NCBI RefSeq assembly: GCF_920984665.1
Contig: NZ_CAKLBP010000002.1
Location: 496,001-560,000 of the forward strand
DNA: 64,000 nucleotides
Source of the DNA: Pedobacter sp. Leaf170
GTDB taxonomy: Bacteria; Bacteroidota; Bacteroidia; Sphingobacteriales; Sphingobacteriaceae
Direction: 5' to 3'
Position 1 is the first letter of the stretch, and every line of letters starts with the position of its first letter. Of the stretch, positions 25,261-34,690 are shown one piece after another. A program made the position numbers and the translations under genes. The notes below the pieces were generated by a model. That model was not told where the DNA came from. It did no database searches and saw nothing but the letters and a program-made list of their open reading frames with translations.

Positions 25261-25571
25261 AAAAGCTTCATTTTTAAATGCAAAATTTGAGCTGAGTGCT
25301 TAGTGTTATAACGATGTTTTTTGATTTAACATTTTTTAACACGAAGCCAGGTGCATTTGTTATGCAAATATCGTTTATATGGTATTAAATTTGAATAAAC
25401 ATAAAAAGAAATTTGAGCAGATAAAAACTGCCTGAGCAATCTGCTTAAATCAAAGTGAAAAGCTCTCGCAAAAAATAAATTAGTAAAATACATTTATTAT
25501 AAGTTTACCAAACAATTAGCTAGCAAATTGGCTTATAATTTAAATGTGGGGATAAAAAACAATTTTAACAC
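25261..25571. other. Divergent intergenic region dapF/htrA
   Basis: 311 AT-rich bases carrying the promoters of both flanking genes. No convincing -33/-7 pair, hairpin or small gene was found. Confidence 0.4.
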
Positions 25572-27122
25572 ATGAAAAAAATATTAGGAATTACAGTGTT
25601 AGCTGCATTTATAGGTGGTGCAGCAGCAATTGGGGGTTACAAGCTATTTGAGGGTAGCCAAAACGGTGGGACAATTTCTGAAAAGCAAAATTTGTACTTC
25701 GCCAATAATCCATTAAAAGTATCATCGGCAGGTGCTGCAGATTTTACAGAAGCAGCTGCGGCTGTAGCGCCAGGTGTTGTTCACATTAAAACAACTTACA
25801 GTTCAGAATCAAGCAGAAGTCAAGGCGGTTCATCACCGTTTGATATGTTCGAAGATTTCTTCGGTGGCGGCGGTCGTCAAATGCAGCGTCAACCAAAGGC
25901 GGCTTCTGGCTCGGGTGTAATTATCAGTCAGGATGGTTATATCGTTACTAATAATCACGTTGTAGAAAATGCAGATAAAGTTGAGGTTGTGTTAACAGAC
26001 CGACGTAAAGTGGAAGCAAAGGTTATTGGTCGTGATCCAAATACCGATTTAGCTTTAATTAAAGTAAATGCAACAGGCTTGCCTGTTGTGAAAATGGGTA
26101 ACTCAGATAATGTACAAGTTGGCGAATGGGTTTTAGCTGTAGGTTTCCCGCTTGATTTACAAACAACCGTTACTGCTGGTATCGTTAGTGCGAAAAACAG
26201 GAGTATTGGTATTATTGGTCGCGAGCAGCAAGGCGGTGGCATTACTGAAGAAGAATATAGAGAATATCAGCGTACGGGCAAAAGACCAGAGCGTCCGGCT
26301 AATACGAGTATCGAATCATTTATACAAACAGATGCGGCGATTAACCCAGGAAACAGTGGTGGTGCTTTGGTAAATGCAAGTGGAGAATTGGTGGGCATTA
26401 ATGCTGCTATTGCATCTCAAAGCGGATATAACCAAGGTTACGGTTTTGCTATCCCAGTAAACTTAGCTCGTAAAATTGTAGATGATTTTATGAAATATGG
26501 CACAGTAAAACGCGGTTACATAGGCGTTAATTTTGTGCCTTTAAGTGCAGAAAATCCATCAGATGTAAAAACTAAAGAGATTAGTGGTTTATATGTAAAC
26601 GATGTTGTTGCTGGTGGTGGTGCTGCTGCAGCAGGCATAAAATCGGGTGATATTATTAAGAAAGTTGATGGTGTAGTGATTAATGATTCTCCGGATCTAC
26701 AAGAAAGAATCGGTCGCTTAAATCCTGGTGATAAAGTTAAATTATCAGTGTTAAGAGATGGCTCGTTAAGAGATGTTAGTGTTACGTTAAAAGGTGAATC
26801 AAGCGTTGGATTAAATACAAATACTGCTGCTAACAAAGCGGCAGAAGTTACCAAGTTGGGTGCAACTTTTGCTCCGGCTACACAAGCTCAAAAATCTGAA
26901 CTGAAAATTAACAGCGGTGTTGTGGTAACTTCGGTAACTGCCGGAAAAGCCTTCGATAATATTGGTGTTGAGAAAGGTTTAATTATAACTAAAGTAAACG
27001 GACAAGCAGTTAATAGTGTAACTGATGTTCAAAAAGCTTTGCCTCAAACCCGAAATGGCATGATTTTCATGTCGGGTGTAAATGAACATGGAACTTTTAA
27101 TTTTAGTTTCCCGGCTCAATAA
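25572..27122 (+). CDS. htrA: HtrA/Deg-family periplasmic serine protease
   Basis: 516 residues. An N-terminal hydrophobic segment (LGITVLAAFIGGAAAIGGYKL) anchors or exports the protein. The trypsin-like domain carries the full triad: His129 in NNHVVENA, Asp159 in TDLALIKV and Ser262 in GNSGGALVN. Two PDZ domains follow, one around 315-400 (GYIGVNFVPL, AAAAGIKSGDIIKKVDGVVIN) and one around 430-510 (SGVVVTSVTAGKAF, GLIITKVNGQAVNS). A glycine-rich loop (FGGGGRQMQRQPKAASG) lies before the His, as in DegP-type proteins. It degrades or refolds damaged envelope proteins. Monocistronic, with a strong terminator just behind. Confidence 0.96.
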   Translation: MKKILGITVLAAFIGGAAAIGGYKLFEGSQNGGTISEKQNLYFANNPLKVSSAGAADFTEAAAAVAPGVVHIKTTYSSESSRSQGGSSPFDMFEDFFGGGGRQMQRQPKAASGSGVIISQDGYIVTNNHVVENADKVEVVLTDRRKVEAKVIGRDPNTDLALIKVNATGLPVVKMGNSDNVQVGEWVLAVGFPLDLQTTVTAGIVSAKNRSIGIIGREQQGGGITEEEYREYQRTGKRPERPANTSIESFIQTDAAINPGNSGGALVNASGELVGINAAIASQSGYNQGYGFAIPVNLARKIVDDFMKYGTVKRGYIGVNFVPLSAENPSDVKTKEISGLYVNDVVAGGGAAAAGIKSGDIIKKVDGVVINDSPDLQERIGRLNPGDKVKLSVLRDGSLRDVSVTLKGESSVGLNTNTAANKAAEVTKLGATFAPATQAQKSELKINSGVVVTSVTAGKAFDNIGVEKGLIITKVNGQAVNSVTDVQKALPQTRNGMIFMSGVNEHGTFNFSFPAQ

Positions 27123-27591
27123 ATGCTTAAATAAGATTTAAAAGTCTCGATGAAAATCGAGACTTTTTTTTTGGTAATTTTTTTTGCGTTTTATTGTGAT
27201 TTTTGCTTTTAATAGTTGCAGAAACTTGATTAATATAAACCTGATGGTAGGGAAATCCTTTTTTGTTTGCAGTAAGCCTGAATATTTTGCCATGCTGAGG
27301 CACGAAGCATCTGCAAACAATGAAATTGTTGCTTCGTAACTTAGCAGTAAAAGAGGTTAAAAAAGATTGGACAAACAGCAGGACTAACGACAACAAAAGA
27401 ACAGGAAACTGCTTTTCTTAATAATATTTTTTTGCTAGTGAAGCGATTTTGAACATTTACTCGTTTTACATGAAAAGGGGTTCATTTTAAATTCATTTTC
27501 TAATGATAGTTTAGGGTTTTAACTATTTAATAGAAGTTTACCAACAATTCATTTTTTATTGTAATTATTTAAGCAACACAAAATAGATATT
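27123..27591. repeat. Intergenic region with terminator and repeat fragment
   Basis: After the terminator, the stretch from 27292 to 27390 holds a degraded copy of the REP-like family: CATGCTGAGGCACGAAGCAT, then inverted TTGCTTCGTAAC, then the outer-arm sequence AAAAAGATTGGACAAACAGCAGGACTAAC. The last 200 bases are AT-rich and show no gene. Confidence 0.5.
27141..27172 (+). terminator. Terminator of the HtrA gene
   Basis: AAAGTCTCGAT (27141-27151) and ATCGAGACTTT (27156-27166) form an 11-bp stem with a 4-base loop, followed by a run of T. Confidence 0.88.
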
Positions 27592-28101
27592 ATGGCTTTA
27601 GCTAACATCAACATCAGCTCTACACAATATTTTAATTTCATGTGCAAAACCGATTTTGAAAGACGGATATTTCACGATACGTATAAGGAATTTCAAAAGG
27701 AGTCTAAAATATTTAATTTGAAAAACGGTTTAAATACTTTTGCTCAAATGCAGGCGGCAAATAGTAAAGCAGGTTCGTTGCATCAAAAATTACACGATTC
27801 GGCAGTTGAAAATATTAAATTGCTTGACAATAAAATGCCTGTTTTATACGATGAAGCCGGTAAACCAATTTTATTTGAAATGGCACTACTTAAAATTTTT
27901 TGTTCTGATTTAGAAAACAAGGCGGGGCATGTGGTATCTATTACTTACACAAGTCCTAAACTGGTTTTGCATGAATTGGTTGATGATATGTTGATTTTAA
28001 GCTATGATGGTAAACGTGTTTTTAATCGAACTTTTATGGTTAAGGTTACTGATGATTTGACTATACATTACGTTAAAAATCATCAATTAATCTGTAATTG
28101 A
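27592..28101 (+). CDS. Protein of unknown function, 169 residues
   Basis: I do not recognise a family. The protein has no signal peptide and no membrane segment. It begins MALANINISSTQYFNFMCKTDFE, has a charged helical middle (HDTYKEFQKESKIF, QKLHDSAVENIKLLDNK), and a second half rich in beta strands (PVLYDEAGKPILFEMALLK, GHVVSITYTSPKLVLHELVDDMLILSYDGKRVFNRTFMVKVTDDLTIHYV). Codon use looks like the neighbours and the frame is clean over its whole length, so it is very likely a real gene. It lies between the HtrA gene and a cold-shock gene, all on the plus strand but more than 200 bases from each, so it is probably transcribed alone. Confidence 0.75.
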   Translation: MALANINISSTQYFNFMCKTDFERRIFHDTYKEFQKESKIFNLKNGLNTFAQMQAANSKAGSLHQKLHDSAVENIKLLDNKMPVLYDEAGKPILFEMALLKIFCSDLENKAGHVVSITYTSPKLVLHELVDDMLILSYDGKRVFNRTFMVKVTDDLTIHYVKNHQLICN

Positions 28102-28283
28102 CATTCTACAACCTTAAGTTGTGACGCTTTTTATTGCTTAAAAAATTATTGTTTACAGCATTTTAAGTTCAAATTTCAGGTTAAAATGGCATAAGCCTTT
28201 AATTATTTTTAGCAAAGATTTAGCTCCTAAGTGCCATTAAACCAATGTTTTTGCATTTTATTTGTGTTTAAAAAAATAAAAAA

Positions 28284-28313
28284 TTGATTTATAGGTATTT
28301 AAGCTTACCTTTA
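28284..28313 (+). promoter_or_regulatory. Promoter of the cold-shock gene
   Basis: TTG (28284-28286), 19 bases, TACCTTTA (28306-28313), one base off the TAnnTTTG consensus. The predicted start near 28319 leaves a leader of only about 16 bases, unlike the long leaders of enterobacterial cspA. Confidence 0.6.
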
Positions 28314-28335
28314 TAGCAAATTAAAATACAATATA

Positions 28336-28527
28336 ATGCAACAAGGAACAGTAAAATTTTTTAATGAAACTAAAGGTTTCGGATTTATTATCCCAGCAAA
28401 TGGCGATGCCGAAATTTTTGTTCATGCTTCAGGCTTAATCGACAATGTTCGTGAGAACGATTCTGTAACTTACGAAGTTGAAGAAGGTAGAAAAGGCCTA
28501 AACGCGGTAAATGTTAAAGTAGCTTAA
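28336..28527 (+). CDS. Cold-shock domain protein (CspA family)
   Basis: 63 residues forming a single five-stranded cold-shock domain. The two RNA-binding motifs are present: GFGFIIP (RNP1, residues 15-21, with Ile in place of the more usual Thr) and EIFVHASGL (RNP2). Such proteins bind single-stranded RNA or DNA and melt secondary structure. The predicted mRNA leader is very short, so cold induction through a structured 5' leader is unlikely. The gene ends before a terminator shared with the convergent lipoprotein gene. Confidence 0.96.
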   Translation: MQQGTVKFFNETKGFGFIIPANGDAEIFVHASGLIDNVRENDSVTYEVEEGRKGLNAVNVKVA

Positions 28528-28550
28528 GAAAACTCGAATACATAAATCGT

Positions 28551-28583
28551 AAAAAGTCCCGATGCAAATCGGGACTTTTTTTA
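28551..28583. terminator. Bidirectional terminator
   Basis: AAAAAGTCCCGAT (28551-28563) and ATCGGGACTTTTT (28568-28580) form a 13-bp stem with a 4-base loop. T runs occur on both strands, so it can serve both the cold-shock gene and the converging lipoprotein gene. Confidence 0.88.
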
Positions 28584-28594
28584 TGGGCGATATT

Positions 28595-29716
28595 TTAAGA
28601 AACTTTTCTCAAATATTTAATAATATCGGCTTCAAGCATTTCAAGGCTTATATCTTCGCTCATTAAAATTTTGCCATTTTTATCCAGTATCATAAAATAA
28701 GGGACATTATAATTGCCGATGTTTTTTGCATTAGGAGATTTTGCGCCTTTCAAATCAGAGAATTGCGGCCAGCTTAATTTATCATCTCTAATAACATTTA
28801 CCCACCAATTTCTTTTACTATCCAGCGAAACACCAATAAATTCAACTCCCTGGTTTTTATACTTATTATAAAGCGTTAGCAGTGCTTTATTATTTGTTCT
28901 GCAACGATTATTGTACGATGTCCAAACAAAAACCAGATTAACTTTTTTAAAAATCTCTTTACTAAAAGCTTTTCCATCAGGAGTTTCGCCGGCAATACCG
29001 GCAAAAAGATTGCCTGGTTTACTATTATTAACCCGGGTAATTTGCTCTAAAAGTTTTTTACCTGCTTTAGAATTTTTAACATCATCACTCAGATAACTGA
29101 ATATTTTTTCAAATTTTTCGCTATTTAAGTCTGTTACAACCAATTGATCAAGTAGAAAGATAGTGTTTTCCGAATTTGGGTGCTTCTTGGCAAACGTTTC
29201 AATTGCATTTAAATCTAATGTTTTAGTTCGATCCATTAAGTCTGCCAACACATCAACTCTTACATTAATGTTGGTTAAGTCTGCAGCATCAACCGCACGT
29301 TTGGCAAGTAGTAAACTATCAGTGATTGGCTTGTTCAATTTATTTTTTATGGAATAGAAATGAATAAAATCCTCACCTTGGGTTGATGGTGTTTTCTTAA
29401 AGGGGTAAATAGTTCTGTTATCTTCTGCATTGAGAACTAAATTATACGTGCCACTTGTTAAATGGAACCAGAAATCTCTAACATCTATTCCATTTTCAAC
29501 TTTAAGGGCTGCAAATCCTTCCTTAGGCAAATTAACCTGAAAGGTTTGATTGTTCTCTTTTATGTTTTCTACTTTTAGCAATTCTCCATTTGTAGATATG
29601 ATGCTAATCGTGGCATTTTTTCCAAAGTTTTTGGCATTGAGTTTAAATAATGCAGGGTCATTGCTACAAGAATTAAGCAATAGGAGAGCTAAAATTATGA
29701 GGGTGAATTTTTTCAT
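28595..29716 (-). CDS. Thioredoxin-fold (TlpA-like) lipoprotein with altered active site
   Basis: 373 residues. Signal with lipobox LLNSC (Cys about 17), so it is a lipoprotein. The first 150 residues have the beta-rich DUF4369-like layout usual in Bacteroidetes TlpA proteins (ISTNGELLKVENIKENNQTFQVNL, FWFHLTSGTYNLVLNAEDN). Residues about 235-373 are a thioredoxin/AhpC-TSA domain: VNLVFVWTSYNNRCRTNNKALLTLYNKYKNQGVEFIGVSLD, the cis-proline loop NVPYFMILDKNGKIL, and a C-terminal helix. The active-site position normally WCxxC reads YNNRC: only the second Cys remains, so disulfide exchange by the usual mechanism is not expected. It may act as a structural or binding protein. Confidence 0.85.
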   Translation of the reverse strand: MKKFTLIILALLLLNSCSNDPALFKLNAKNFGKNATISIISTNGELLKVENIKENNQTFQVNLPKEGFAALKVENGIDVRDFWFHLTSGTYNLVLNAEDNRTIYPFKKTPSTQGEDFIHFYSIKNKLNKPITDSLLLAKRAVDAADLTNINVRVDVLADLMDRTKTLDLNAIETFAKKHPNSENTIFLLDQLVVTDLNSEKFEKIFSYLSDDVKNSKAGKKLLEQITRVNNSKPGNLFAGIAGETPDGKAFSKEIFKKVNLVFVWTSYNNRCRTNNKALLTLYNKYKNQGVEFIGVSLDSKRNWWVNVIRDDKLSWPQFSDLKGAKSPNAKNIGNYNVPYFMILDKNGKILMSEDISLEMLEADIIKYLRKVS

Positions 29717-29887
29717 GAATATTTAATTAGATAAAGCAATATAACGAAATTGTTAGTTGGTTTTATTACTGTTTAAAAATATTCTTATTGGGTGTGTAAT
29801 TAGATTTATATTAGAAAAAATTAAAATAACCTTTAGAATGTTTCTAAATAAATCATTTATCGTTGATTTGTCATATTCATTTATAAA

Positions 29888-29912
29888 TTGAAACTATAAT
29901 TAAATACTTTTG
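29888..29912 (+). promoter_or_regulatory. Promoter of sdhCAB
   Basis: TACTTTTG at 29905-29912 is an exact TAnnTTTG. The nearest upstream TTG (29888-29890) is only 14 bases away, shorter than the usual 19-21, so the -33 call is weak. Confidence 0.45.
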
Positions 29913-29940
29913 CACAAAGAATTATAAATAAAATAATCTA

Positions 29941-30609
29941 ATGAGTAGTTTAAGTAAAGCTTTTACATCATCTATAGGTAGAAAGTACGTAATGGGATTA
30001 ACGGGTCTTTTCCTGATTACTTTCCTTATTTTACACGTATCTATAAATGCATTAATTTTTGCGAATGATGGAGGTGAAACCTTCAACATTGCAGCCAATT
30101 TTATGAGTCATAACATTGTGGTCCGCATCCTCGAGATTGGATTATTTGCCGGAATCATCCTGCATATTATTCAAGCGGTAATGCTAACTGCCCAGAATAA
30201 TGCGGCTCGTCCTGAAAAATATGCTTACAATAAGCCACAGGCGAATAGCAAATGGTATTCTCGTAGTATGGGATTGTTAGGTACTTTGATTTTAATGTTT
30301 TTGGTGCTGCATCTTTACCACTTTTGGTGGCCAACAAAAGTTGCTGTTTTCTCGCACGAAGAACATAACACCTTCCACGGCATTGTAGCAATTTTTCAAG
30401 AGCTTTGGGTAGTTGTAGTTTATATTTTAGGCGTAATTTCCTTGGGATACCACTTGCTGCATGGTTTTCAATCGTCTTTTCAAACGATGGGCTGGAACCA
30501 CAGAAAGTGGACACCAGTTGTAAGAACGATAGGTATATGGTTCTCAATCATTGTTCCTATCATTTTCGCATTAATGCCAATTTCTGTCTATTTAGGCTGG
30601 ATTAGCTAA
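29941..30609 (+). CDS. sdhC: Succinate dehydrogenase cytochrome b subunit
   Basis: 222 residues with five hydrophobic segments (about 15-38, 58-82, 108-130, 150-172, 195-218). This is the single, diheme cytochrome b anchor of the type found in Bacteroidetes and Epsilonproteobacteria; histidines in suitable membrane positions include those in LILHVSIN, GIILHIIQ, LVLHLYHFWWP and GYHLLHGFQSSFQTMGWNH. It passes electrons between the flavoprotein complex and (mena)quinone. Start at 29941 follows a clear -7 element and precedes sdhA by 29 bases. Confidence 0.95.
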   Translation: MSSLSKAFTSSIGRKYVMGLTGLFLITFLILHVSINALIFANDGGETFNIAANFMSHNIVVRILEIGLFAGIILHIIQAVMLTAQNNAARPEKYAYNKPQANSKWYSRSMGLLGTLILMFLVLHLYHFWWPTKVAVFSHEEHNTFHGIVAIFQELWVVVVYILGVISLGYHLLHGFQSSFQTMGWNHRKWTPVVRTIGIWFSIIVPIIFALMPISVYLGWIS

Positions 30610-30638
30610 CTGAAACGTTTAATTAAAAGATTAAGTAA

Positions 30639-32618
30639 ATGTCGACATTAAATTCAAATATCCCTGCGGGCGAATTAACCCAAAAGTGGACAAAATATAA
30701 AGCTTCTATGCCTTTGGTTAATCCATCGAACAAAAGAAGTTTAGAAGTAATTGTAGTAGGTTCTGGTTTAGCGGGTGCCTCTGCAGCGGCTACATTAGCA
30801 GAAATGGGCTACAAAGTTAAATGTTTTTGTTTTCAGGATTCACCACGCAGAGCACACTCTATTGCTGCTCAGGGTGGTATCAATGCAGCAAAAAACTATC
30901 AGAATGATGGTGATAGCACTTACCGTTTGTTTTATGATACCATTAAAGGTGGAGATTACAGAGCACGTGAAGCAAACGTACATCGTTTAGCCGAAGTGAG
31001 TGTAAATATTATCGACCAATGTGTGGCGCAAGGTGTGCCTTTGGCTCGTGAATACGGTGGTTTGTTAGATAATCGTTCTTTTGGCGGTACACAGGTACAA
31101 CGTACATTTTATGCGGCTGGCCAAACCGGACAACAGTTGTTGCTAGGCGCTTACTCTGCATTAGAGCGCCAGGTAGGTATGGGTAAAGTACAAATGTACA
31201 CCCGCCATGAAATGCTTGACGTTGTTGTAATTGATGGTAAAGCTCGTGGTATTATCGCTCGTAACTTGATTACCGGCGAGTTGGAGCGTCACTTCGGTCA
31301 TGCAGTGGTTTTAGGTACTGGTGGTTACGGTAACGTATTCTATTTATCAACCAATGCAATGGGAAGTAACGTTACTGCAGCCTGGAAAGTGCATAAAAAA
31401 GGAGCGTTTTTCGCAAACCCTTGCTATACTCAAATTCACCCTACGTGTATCCCGGTTTCGGGAGATCATCAATCGAAATTAACCTTGATGTCGGAGTCGT
31501 TACGTAACGATGGTCGTATCTGGGTTCCAAAAAAGAAAGATGATAATCGTAAAGCTTCAGATATTCCTGAAGATGAAAGAGATTACTATTTAGAGCGTCG
31601 ATACCCTGCTTTCGGTAACCTGGTTCCACGTGATGTGGCTTCTCGTGCTGCTAAAGAGCGTTGCGATGCCGGTTATGGTGTAGGTTCTTCAAAACTAGCT
31701 GTTTACTTAGATTTTAAAGCAAATACAGAGCGTTATGGTCGTATCGAAGCTTCGAAAGCTGGTAACCATAACCCTGATAAAGAAACTTGCATGCGTTTAG
31801 GTACAGCAGTTATCAAAGAGAAATATGGTAACTTGTTCGATATGTATGCGCAAATCACTGGTGAAAATCCTTATGAAATGCCAATGCGTATATATCCAGC
31901 GGTTCACTACACTATGGGTGGTGTATGGGTTGATTATGATTTAATGACAACCATCCCTGGTTTATATTGCACTGGTGAGGCTAACTTCTCAGACCACGGT
32001 GCAAACCGTTTAGGTGCGTCTGCATTAATGCAAGGTTTGGCAGATGGTTATTTTGTATTGCCTTACACAATCGGGGCTTACTTATCAAAAGAATTAGCTA
32101 CCAAGCCAATTCCTACAGACCACCCAGCATTTGTTGAAGCTGAAAATAATGTGAAAGCAACCATCGATAAGTTCTTAAGCATTAATGGAACTAAATCTGT
32201 AGACCATTTTCACAAAAGATTAGGCCACATCATGTGGGAAAAATGTGGTATGGCTCGTAACAGAGAAGGATTAACTCAGGCTATTAAAGAAATTCAGGAT
32301 TTACGCAGAGAATTTTGGGCGGATGTTAAAGTTCCAGGTTCTGCAGATGAATTTAACCCTGAATTAGAGAAGGCACACAGAGTTGCAGATTTTATTGAAT
32401 TAGGTGAGTTGATGTGTATTGATGCGCTTAACAGAGAAGAAAGCTGTGGCGGTCACTTCAGAGAGGAACACCAAACTGAAGAAGGCGAAGCGAAGCGTGA
32501 TGACGAAAACTTCGCATACGTAGCTGCCTGGGAATATAAAGGCGTAAGTGAATTCGAATTGCACAAAGAAGAATTGAACTACGAGAACATTAAGGTTGCA
32601 CAAAGAAATTATAAATAG
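30639..32618 (+). CDS. sdhA: Succinate dehydrogenase/fumarate reductase flavoprotein subunit
   Basis: 659 residues. The FAD-binding fold starts at [22 protein letters not shown] (about 35-56). The flavin-linking His lies in [17 protein letters not shown]. Substrate-site motifs are present: HPTCIPVSG, the [15 protein letters not shown] block with the catalytic Arg, and [22 protein letters not shown]. It oxidises succinate to fumarate in the TCA cycle or runs in reverse. The length and the insert [35 protein letters not shown] match the Bacteroidetes form. A 136-base gap with an inverted repeat separates it from sdhB. Confidence 0.98.
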   Translation: MSTLNSNIPAGELTQKWTKYKASMPLVNPSNKRSLEVIVVGSGLAGASAAATLAEMGYKVKCFCFQDSPRRAHSIAAQGGINAAKNYQNDGDSTYRLFYDTIKGGDYRAREANVHRLAEVSVNIIDQCVAQGVPLAREYGGLLDNRSFGGTQVQRTFYAAGQTGQQLLLGAYSALERQVGMGKVQMYTRHEMLDVVVIDGKARGIIARNLITGELERHFGHAVVLGTGGYGNVFYLSTNAMGSNVTAAWKVHKKGAFFANPCYTQIHPTCIPVSGDHQSKLTLMSESLRNDGRIWVPKKKDDNRKASDIPEDERDYYLERRYPAFGNLVPRDVASRAAKERCDAGYGVGSSKLAVYLDFKANTERYGRIEASKAGNHNPDKETCMRLGTAVIKEKYGNLFDMYAQITGENPYEMPMRIYPAVHYTMGGVWVDYDLMTTIPGLYCTGEANFSDHGANRLGASALMQGLADGYFVLPYTIGAYLSKELATKPIPTDHPAFVEAENNVKATIDKFLSINGTKSVDHFHKRLGHIMWEKCGMARNREGLTQAIKEIQDLRREFWADVKVPGSADEFNPELEKAHRVADFIELGELMCIDALNREESCGGHFREEHQTEEGEAKRDDENFAYVAAWEYKGVSEFELHKEELNYENIKVAQRNYK

Positions 32619-32754
32619 TATAGCGTATTGAGATGTGCGTATTTAACTATACGACAAACTCAAACGACTGTTATAAAGTTATTAATAGTATAGTGTAAAG
32701 TTTAGCGAGATTAAATCTCAATACGCAATACGCGTTACTCAATACTTAAAGAAA
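32619..32754 (+). repeat. sdhA-sdhB spacer with a 12-bp inverted repeat
   Basis: GCGTATTGAGAT (32623-32634) and ATCTCAATACGC (32715-32726) are exact complements 80 bases apart, each with further AT-rich partial matches (for example GAGATTAAATCTC near 32707-32719). In the mRNA this would bring the sdhA stop close to the sdhB start. Confidence 0.65.
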
Positions 32755-33525
32755 ATGAGTACAGGAAATATGAATTTAACGCTACAAGTTTGGCGTCAAA
32801 AAAATAGCAAATCAGCTGGTAAATTAGTTGATTATAAGCTTTCTGAGATTTCTCCAGATATGTCTTTCTTAGAGATGTTTGACGTGTTGAACGAACAATT
32901 AATTACTAAAGGTGAAGAACCAGTAGTATTTGATCATGATTGCAGAGAAGGTATTTGCGGCATGTGTTCAATGTTCATCAACGGGCAGCCTCACGGACCA
33001 AAAGACCTGGTAACTACTTGCCAATTGCACATGCGTTCTTTCAAAGATGGCGATACGATTGTTGTTGAGCCCTGGAGAGCAAAAGCATTCCCGGTAATTA
33101 AAGATTTAGCCGTAGATCGTTCTGCCTTCGACCGTATTATTGCTTCTGGTGGTTTCGTATCGGTAAATACTGGTAATGCACAAGATGCTAACGCATTGCC
33201 TATTCCTAAGTTACAAGCTGATGCTGCTTTCGAGGCTGCTGCCTGTATTGGTTGTGGTGCTTGTGTGGCTACTTGTAAAAATGCTTCAGCAATGCTATTC
33301 GTATCTGCTAAAGTATCTCAATTGGCTTTATTACCACAAGGTCAGCCAGAGCGTTATCGTCGTGTACAAAGCATGGTAGCCCAAATGGATGAAGAAGGTT
33401 TTGGTAACTGTACCAATACTGGTGCTTGCGAAGCTGAATGTCCAAAAGGTATTTCATTAGAAAATATCGCTCGTATGAACAGAGATTACTTTACTGCAAA
33501 ATTTGCCAGCGAAGAAGAAGTTTAA
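32755..33525 (+). CDS. sdhB: Succinate dehydrogenase iron-sulfur subunit
   Basis: 256 residues. All three cluster motifs are present: the [2Fe-2S] set in [16 protein letters not shown] with the later TTCQLHM, the [4Fe-4S] set [13 protein letters not shown], and the [3Fe-4S]-type set [16 protein letters not shown]. It carries electrons from the flavoprotein to the cytochrome. It is the third gene of the operon and ends before a strong terminator. Confidence 0.97.
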   Translation: MSTGNMNLTLQVWRQKNSKSAGKLVDYKLSEISPDMSFLEMFDVLNEQLITKGEEPVVFDHDCREGICGMCSMFINGQPHGPKDLVTTCQLHMRSFKDGDTIVVEPWRAKAFPVIKDLAVDRSAFDRIIASGGFVSVNTGNAQDANALPIPKLQADAAFEAAACIGCGACVATCKNASAMLFVSAKVSQLALLPQGQPERYRRVQSMVAQMDEEGFGNCTNTGACEAECPKGISLENIARMNRDYFTAKFASEEEV

Positions 33526-33557
33526 AAGCATACGATTCCATTCCAATTTAAGATTTT

Positions 33558-33590
33558 AAGCCTCCATTTTTATGGAGGCTTTTTATTTTT
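33558..33590 (+). terminator. Terminator of sdhCAB
   Basis: AAGCCTCCAT (33558-33567) and ATGGAGGCTT (33572-33581) pair around TTTT, followed by T-rich sequence. Confidence 0.88.
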
Positions 33591-33860
33591 TACTTTTTTA
33601 TGTGATGAATATTTACAATCAATCAGAAGTAATTAGTTCTAAATTTTAAGGTAAAAATAATGTAATGTAAAGAATCGAAAGTTTTTTACATCCAAAAGAA
33701 ATGAAAAGAAAATTGCAACAGCAAATATTAATTTGTTCAATTAGCAAAATCATTATGTTTGCATATTAATAATTCAATTAATTAAAAATTTTATTTTGTA
33801 AAATTTGCATATACATTAAAGATTTTTTAATTTTAATACTCCGAGACAGGAGAGAAAGCA

Positions 33861-33895
33861 TAAAAGCCCGACAATTTCTTATTGCCGGGCTTTGT
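33861..33895 (-). terminator. Terminator behind the twin-plug gene
   Basis: AAAGCCCGACAAT (33863-33875) and ATTGCCGGGCTTT (33881-33893) pair with one mismatch; the T run is on the minus strand. Confidence 0.75.
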
Positions 33896-33961
33896 GTTGA
33901 AATGTTCCTTTTGTTAATAATCGTTATAACAAGAACATTAATTATTTCGGGTATAAATTCT

Positions 33962-34654
33962 CTAATTCTGGTCTGGTTCTGTTGATTTTAAAGCCTTTTT
34001 TGTTGCCTTAGTTGTAATTAAAACAACTCCGTTTGAAGCAGCTAAACCGTAACTAATAATTGAATCTTTATCTTTAAGCACTGTAACAGATTGAATTGTA
34101 TTTGGGTCGAGCAATTCGATTGAAGCGCTTTCAACTTTTTCACCATCTACGATGTATAACGGTTGATTGGTCTGCTTTCCAGCATTAATTCCTTTAAACG
34201 GAGCGTTATGTGAGTAAATTCTTACTTTTGAACTATCATTTAAATTATCGCCTTTTAGTGCCAGCTTTGATGTCTCACCATTATCAGCATAAGTATTCAG
34301 CGCTTTAATTCTTGCCCGAAGCAGCGTATTTTCAGGCGAATTCAAACCAAATTTTGTAGTTACCAAAACCACTCCATTGTTACCTTCGTTTCCAAAGAGT
34401 TTAGAACCTTTATCGTTTTTTAGCACAGTTATGGCTTTAATATCGTTTGGATTGAGTTTTTTAATGGTAAAATCCGTGTCAAACTGTTTTACGCCATCAA
34501 TAACATATAGCAAAGGCCTTTTTGAAGTAGAATCGCCTAAGTTTCGTATAATGATATTTACGCTGTTAACATTAGCTGAGTCTGCTTTTGTTTGTGCAAT
34601 GCCAGCTGTTGCCAGGCAACTAATTAGAACTGCTAAGAAAAATATTTTTTTCAT
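33962..34654 (-). CDS. Secreted protein made of two TonB-receptor plug-like repeats
   Basis: 230 residues with a signal peptide (MKKIFFLAVLISCLATAGIAQ). Two copies of the SusC-type plug motif follow: PLLYVIDGV with IKAITVLKNDKGSKLFGNEGNNGVVLVTTK (about 47-105), and QPLYIVDGE with IQSVTVLKDKDSIISYGLAASNGVVLITTK (about 165-215). In SusC receptors this module sits ahead of a beta-barrel; here there is no barrel. It lies 36 bases behind the M56 peptidase, which ends with the same module, so they form one operon with the BlaI-type repressor. Its role is not known; a peptidoglycan-side or receptor-interacting function is possible. Confidence 0.8.
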   Translation of the reverse strand: MKKIFFLAVLISCLATAGIAQTKADSANVNSVNIIIRNLGDSTSKRPLLYVIDGVKQFDTDFTIKKLNPNDIKAITVLKNDKGSKLFGNEGNNGVVLVTTKFGLNSPENTLLRARIKALNTYADNGETSKLALKGDNLNDSSKVRIYSHNAPFKGINAGKQTNQPLYIVDGEKVESASIELLDPNTIQSVTVLKDKDSIISYGLAASNGVVLITTKATKKALKSTEPDQN

Positions 34655-34690
34655 ATCCTTATAATTTAGACTTTAAAATATACACAAGTT

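Larger units (their letters stand above)
33526..33961. other. Intergenic region with two convergent terminators
   Basis: The 270 bases between the two terminators are strongly AT-rich, with two short near-repeats of TTCAATTA and ATTAATTAAAAATT type. A minimal run CTCCGAGACAGGAGAG is present near 33839. No gene is seen. Confidence 0.4.

Noticed and set aside
28136..28335. Long structured cold-shock leader ahead of the Csp gene
   Set aside because: A well-spaced promoter at 28284-28313 places the start about 16 bases before the ATG.
30167..30547. Open frame antisense to sdhC
   Set aside because: The sdhC membrane protein with its conserved histidines is certain; the antisense frame shows no domain or plausible start region.
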